Positions 7,651-9,075 of a DNA stretch of 9,075 bases are shown here, in pieces. Location of the stretch: the NCBI GenBank assembly GCA_003446735.1, contig DMCJ01000102.1, positions 1 to 9,075 of the forward strand, in the 5' to 3' direction. Both the position numbers and the translations under genes were made by a program. Below the pieces are notes generated by a model that did no database searches, was not told the origin of the DNA, and was given only the letters and a program-made list of their open reading frames with translations. This stretch comes from Lachnospiraceae bacterium (lineage in GTDB: Bacteria > Bacillota > Clostridia > Lachnospirales > Lachnospiraceae). Numbering within the stretch: position 1 is the stretch's first letter; the number at the start of each line of letters is the position of its first letter.

Positions 7651-7671
7651 TTATAATTATAATAATTATAA
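7651..7671. promoter_or_regulatory. 21-bp perfect AT palindrome containing a PerR-box-like site
   Basis: Arms TTATAATTAT and ATAATTATAA flank one central A, with all 10 pairs matching. Positions 7657-7671 read TTATAATAATTATAA, an exact match to the Bacillus PerR-box consensus TTATAATnATTATAA. Positions 7651-7665 match it with one mismatch, so two 7-1-7 sites overlap with a 6-bp offset, the arrangement described for Fur-family operators. It covers the inferred start of the gatC transcript, a repressor-type position. The caveat is that pure A/T sequence yields such symmetry by chance fairly often, and no regulator gene is in the window. Confidence 0.45.
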
Positions 7672-7672
7672 A

Positions 7673-7701
7673 ATTTTAGCACATTTGACACTACATTTCA
7701 A
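7673..7701 (-). promoter_or_regulatory. Promoter of the gatCAB operon (sigma-A type, extended -10)
   Basis: On the minus strand a -35 TTGAAA (7701-7696) is followed by a 17-nt spacer and a -10 TAAAAT (7678-7673) preceded by TGC, an extended -10. Each hexamer matches the consensus at 5 of 6 positions. The inferred transcription start is near 7666, giving a leader of about 35 nt to gatC. This is the only strong minus-strand promoter I see for the seven-gene string. Confidence 0.75.
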
Positions 7702-7716
7702 TGCTTCATTTATTTA

Positions 7717-7746
7717 TTGCACGCGGAATCTGATATGTGTTAAAAT
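7717..7746 (+). promoter_or_regulatory. Candidate promoter of the phosphatase gene
   Basis: TTGCAC (7717-7722) as a weak -35, an 18-nt spacer, then TGT plus TAAAAT (7741-7746) as an extended -10. The inferred start is near 7753, leaving a leader of about 38 nt before the ATG. The -35 is poor, so activity would rest mainly on the extended -10. A better-looking TTGACA at 7685-7690 has no matching -10 at 16-18 nt. Confidence 0.5.
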
Positions 7747-7790
7747 GGCATTGTATCGTACATTTTCAGTATTTATCAGGGGAAAAACAT

Positions 7791-8708
7791 ATGCATTATG
7801 CAATAGGAGATGTTCACGGATGCTTTGATGAGCTGATGCTCCTTATAAGAAAGATATTAAAAAAAGATAAGGATGCGAAATTCATCCTTATCGGTGATCT
7901 TATAGAAAGAGGCCCGAAGACCTTAAAGATGATCGACTGGGCTCTTGAAAATATCACAAAAGACGGCATGTTCCAGTGTGTCCGCGGCAACCATGAGCAG
8001 ATGGCCTACGAATGGTACATCGATGAATTCATGCCCTGGTGGCAGAGAAAAGAGCATTTCGGCGTCACGGACGAGCCCATGCCCCAGACTTACTACGATT
8101 TTTCCAAGCTTGTCGAAGAAAACAACCTTGCTACGCCCGACAAGCTTAAGCCTTTTATGAGTTTTATAGAAAGTCTCCCCTATGACAAAAAGATTAACGT
8201 CACGACAGCGGGCGGCGTAAATGCGACCTACAGGATCGTTCATGCCTGGTATGATTATTCACCCAATATTCCCGAAGAAGTCCAGCACCGCGCCAATCTC
8301 TGGAAGCGCTGCGGCTTTGGAAGCTATGCTTCGGATGAGATCATAATCCACGGCCATACCCCCACGATAAACATCACCTATATCTCGGCCAATCCCGAGC
8401 CCGACAGGCCCGGTCTTATAGGCTATCGTCATAACGCGATAAATGTGGACGGCGGCTGCTGTTTCGGCACCTTCGTTCCCTATCCTGCGATGCTGTGTGC
8501 TCTCTGCCTTGAGAATCTCCAGGAGATATATCCCTATACGATCTCAAAATGCCTCTATAAGCAGGCAGAAGGCATCCTTACAAAAGAAGAAGCCGCAGAA
8601 AGGGCAAGGCAATATCAGAAGGAATATCTTTCCACCGAAAATGCATATTACTTTAACCTCATCCAACGGCTTAATTTAAATCCTAAACTCGGACGTATCG
8701 TCGTGTGA
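7791..8708 (+). CDS. Calcineurin-like metallophosphatase, ApaH/PrpA-type
   Basis: This 305-residue protein has a PPP-family two-metal phosphoesterase fold. Metal-binding motifs are in order: GDVHG (residues 6-10), GDLIERGP (35-42), VRGNHEQMA (64-72), a later His at 151 (IVHAWYD), and HGHT (187-190). NVDGGCCFGT (218-227) matches the family's closing strand. GDVHGCFDEL and GDLIERGP recall the Ap4A hydrolase ApaH, while VRGNHEQMA recalls the protein phosphatase PrpA. Substrate therefore stays open: dinucleoside polyphosphates or phosphoproteins. I chose the ATG at 7791 because AGGGG (7778-7782) lies 8 nt upstream and GDVHG then sits at the usual distance from the N-terminus. An in-frame GTG at 7737 would lie inside the promoter. 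It is transcribed divergently from gatCAB. Its stop codon falls inside the left arm of the hairpin at 8703-8733. Residues beyond 230 are helical and less conserved, and I cannot assign them. Confidence 0.88.
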   Translation: MHYAIGDVHGCFDELMLLIRKILKKDKDAKFILIGDLIERGPKTLKMIDWALENITKDGMFQCVRGNHEQMAYEWYIDEFMPWWQRKEHFGVTDEPMPQTYYDFSKLVEENNLATPDKLKPFMSFIESLPYDKKINVTTAGGVNATYRIVHAWYDYSPNIPEEVQHRANLWKRCGFGSYASDEIIIHGHTPTINITYISANPEPDRPGLIGYRHNAINVDGGCCFGTFVPYPAMLCALCLENLQEIYPYTISKCLYKQAEGILTKEEAAERARQYQKEYLSTENAYYFNLIQRLNLNPKLGRIVV

Positions 8709-8733
8709 CAGGGGGACGGTTCTGCTGTCACAC
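8703..8733. repeat. REP-like hairpin between convergent genes
   Basis: Arms GTGTGACAG (8703-8711) and CTGTCACAC (8725-8733) form a perfect 9-bp stem around the 13-nt loop GGGGACGGTTCTG. From memory, very similar GTGACAGGGGGACGGTTCT palindromes are dispersed in clostridial and related genomes, some beside IS200-like REP-associated transposases; I could not check this. No transposase is present here. The left arm contains the phosphatase stop codon, and the metY stop lies 6 nt beyond the right arm. No T-tract follows on either strand, so it is not a standard intrinsic terminator, though it could slow or protect both convergent transcripts. Confidence 0.65.
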
Positions 8734-8739
8734 TATCCC

Positions 8740-9075
8740 CTATAAAGCTGCAAATCCTCTCTCAAGATCTGCGATTATATCATCGATATGCTCGGTACCG
8801 ATCGAAAGCCTGATCGTTCCGGGACGGATTCCCTGATCCAGGAGTTCTTCCTCGGTTAGCTGTGAATGAGTGGTCGAAGCAGGATGGATAACAAGGCTCT
8901 TTACATCAGCTACGTTAGCAAGAAGTGAAAAGATCTTTAAGTTATCGATAAACTTCCAGGCTTCTTCCTGTCCGCCCTTGATATCGAATGTAAATATCGA
9001 TCCGCCTCCGTTCGGGAAGTACTTATTGTAAAGCTCATGGTCGGGGTGATCTGCAAGTGAAGGATGATTTACCTT
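8740..9075 (-). CDS. metY: O-acetylhomoserine sulfhydrylase, C-terminal part (cut by window edge)
   Basis: I translated this by hand from the minus strand: the last 111 residues plus TAG (8742-8740), with the rest beyond the right edge. The family is PLP-dependent, in the Cys/Met metabolism group, and makes homocysteine from O-acetylhomoserine and sulfide in the cytoplasm. Diagnostic text is FPNGGGSIFTFDIKGG, then NVADVKSLVIHPASTTHSQL, then GIRPGTIRLSIGTEHIDDIIADLERGF. The Arg in GTIRLSIG is the conserved substrate-carboxylate binder. The PLP lysine lies in the missing part. The HPASTTHSQL and GIRPGTIRLSIGTEH blocks fit O-acetylhomoserine enzymes better than cystathionine gamma-synthase or gamma-lyase, but the whole fold type is related, so some risk of a sister enzyme remains. 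It converges on the phosphatase gene with the REP-like hairpin between them. Confidence 0.9.
   Translation of the reverse strand, partial: KVNHPSLADHPDHELYNKYFPNGGGSIFTFDIKGGQEEAWKFIDNLKIFSLLANVADVKSLVIHPASTTHSQLTEEELLDQGIRPGTIRLSIGTEHIDDIIADLERGFAAL

Larger units (their letters stand above)
1..7666 (-). other. Predicted operon gatC-gatA-gatB-(DUF6106-like)-guaB-(DUF2339-like)-glnS
   Basis: Seven same-strand genes follow one promoter with junctions of +9 nt, a 1-nt overlap, +1, +32, +2 and an 8-nt overlap. I find no terminator-like hairpin with a T-tract between them. Five of the six downstream genes have their ribosome binding site inside or touching the preceding gene, which suggests translational coupling; guaB, after the 32-nt gap, is the exception. 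Whether guaB or glnS also has internal promoters cannot be decided from the sequence. A TATATA-like run at 3911-3920 before guaB lacks a good -35. Confidence 0.75.

Noticed and set aside
7631..7672. T-box or other leader riboswitch before gatC
   Set aside because: The leader from the inferred start is only about 35 nt and A/T-rich, far too short for a T-box, and no specifier or antiterminator structure is visible.
7685..7690. Perfect TTGACA on the plus strand as a -35 element
   Set aside because: No acceptable -10 occurs 16-18 nt downstream.
7737..7790. Upstream GTG start adding 18 residues to the phosphatase
   Set aside because: It lies inside the candidate -10 region, has no ribosome binding site and would put extra residues before the usual N-terminal GDVHG strand. 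The ATG at 7791 has AGGGG at good spacing.
7923..8243. Minus-strand open frame of 106 codons
   Set aside because: It is antisense to the phosphatase coding region, which has all its metal motifs in the plus-strand frame.
8703..8740. Intrinsic terminator for the phosphatase or metY
   Set aside because: The stem is strong, but neither strand has a T-tract after it, and the loop matches a dispersed-repeat type better.

Overview
The window looks like chromosomal DNA from a Clostridia-type Firmicute. Evidence is the moderate GC content (mid-40s percent by eye), strong AGGAGG ribosome binding sites, tight co-directional gene packing, and a small membrane protein resembling DUF6106, a family I associate with Clostridia. 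Lachnospiraceae or a close relative is my best guess, but the genus cannot be read from this sequence.

Layout. About 85% of the window (1-7630) is one minus-strand gene string with gaps of at most 32 nt: gatC, gatA, gatB, a small two-helix membrane protein, guaB, a large polytopic DUF2339-type membrane protein, and the 5' end of glnS, which runs off the left edge. A well-formed promoter (7673-7701) reads into gatC. A 21-bp perfect AT palindrome (7651-7671) containing an exact PerR-box consensus match sits over the inferred transcription start. Diverging from this on the plus strand is a calcineurin-like (ApaH/PrpA-type) phosphatase gene (7791-8708) with its own candidate extended -10 promoter. 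Its stop codon lies inside a 31-nt REP-like hairpin (8703-8733). Converging on that hairpin from the right edge is the 3' end of metY, O-acetylhomoserine sulfhydrylase (8740-9075).

How the genes fit together. GatCAB amidates mischarged Glu-tRNA(Gln) and/or Asp-tRNA(Asn) using glutamine. GlnRS charges tRNA(Gln) directly. Having both in one apparent operon suggests GatCAB serves mainly Asn-tRNA formation here, or that the two Gln-tRNA routes coexist. GuaB is the committed step to GMP. Two membrane proteins of unknown function ride in the same unit. The divergent phosphatase resembles enzymes that cleave Ap4A, a by-product of aminoacyl-tRNA synthetases, but its substrate cannot be assigned. Most of the window is housekeeping sequence. 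The points worth follow-up are the PerR-like palindrome, the GlnRS/GatCAB pairing, the REP-like hairpin and the two embedded membrane proteins. I see no tRNA, rRNA, CRISPR array, insertion sequence or clear novel defence system.
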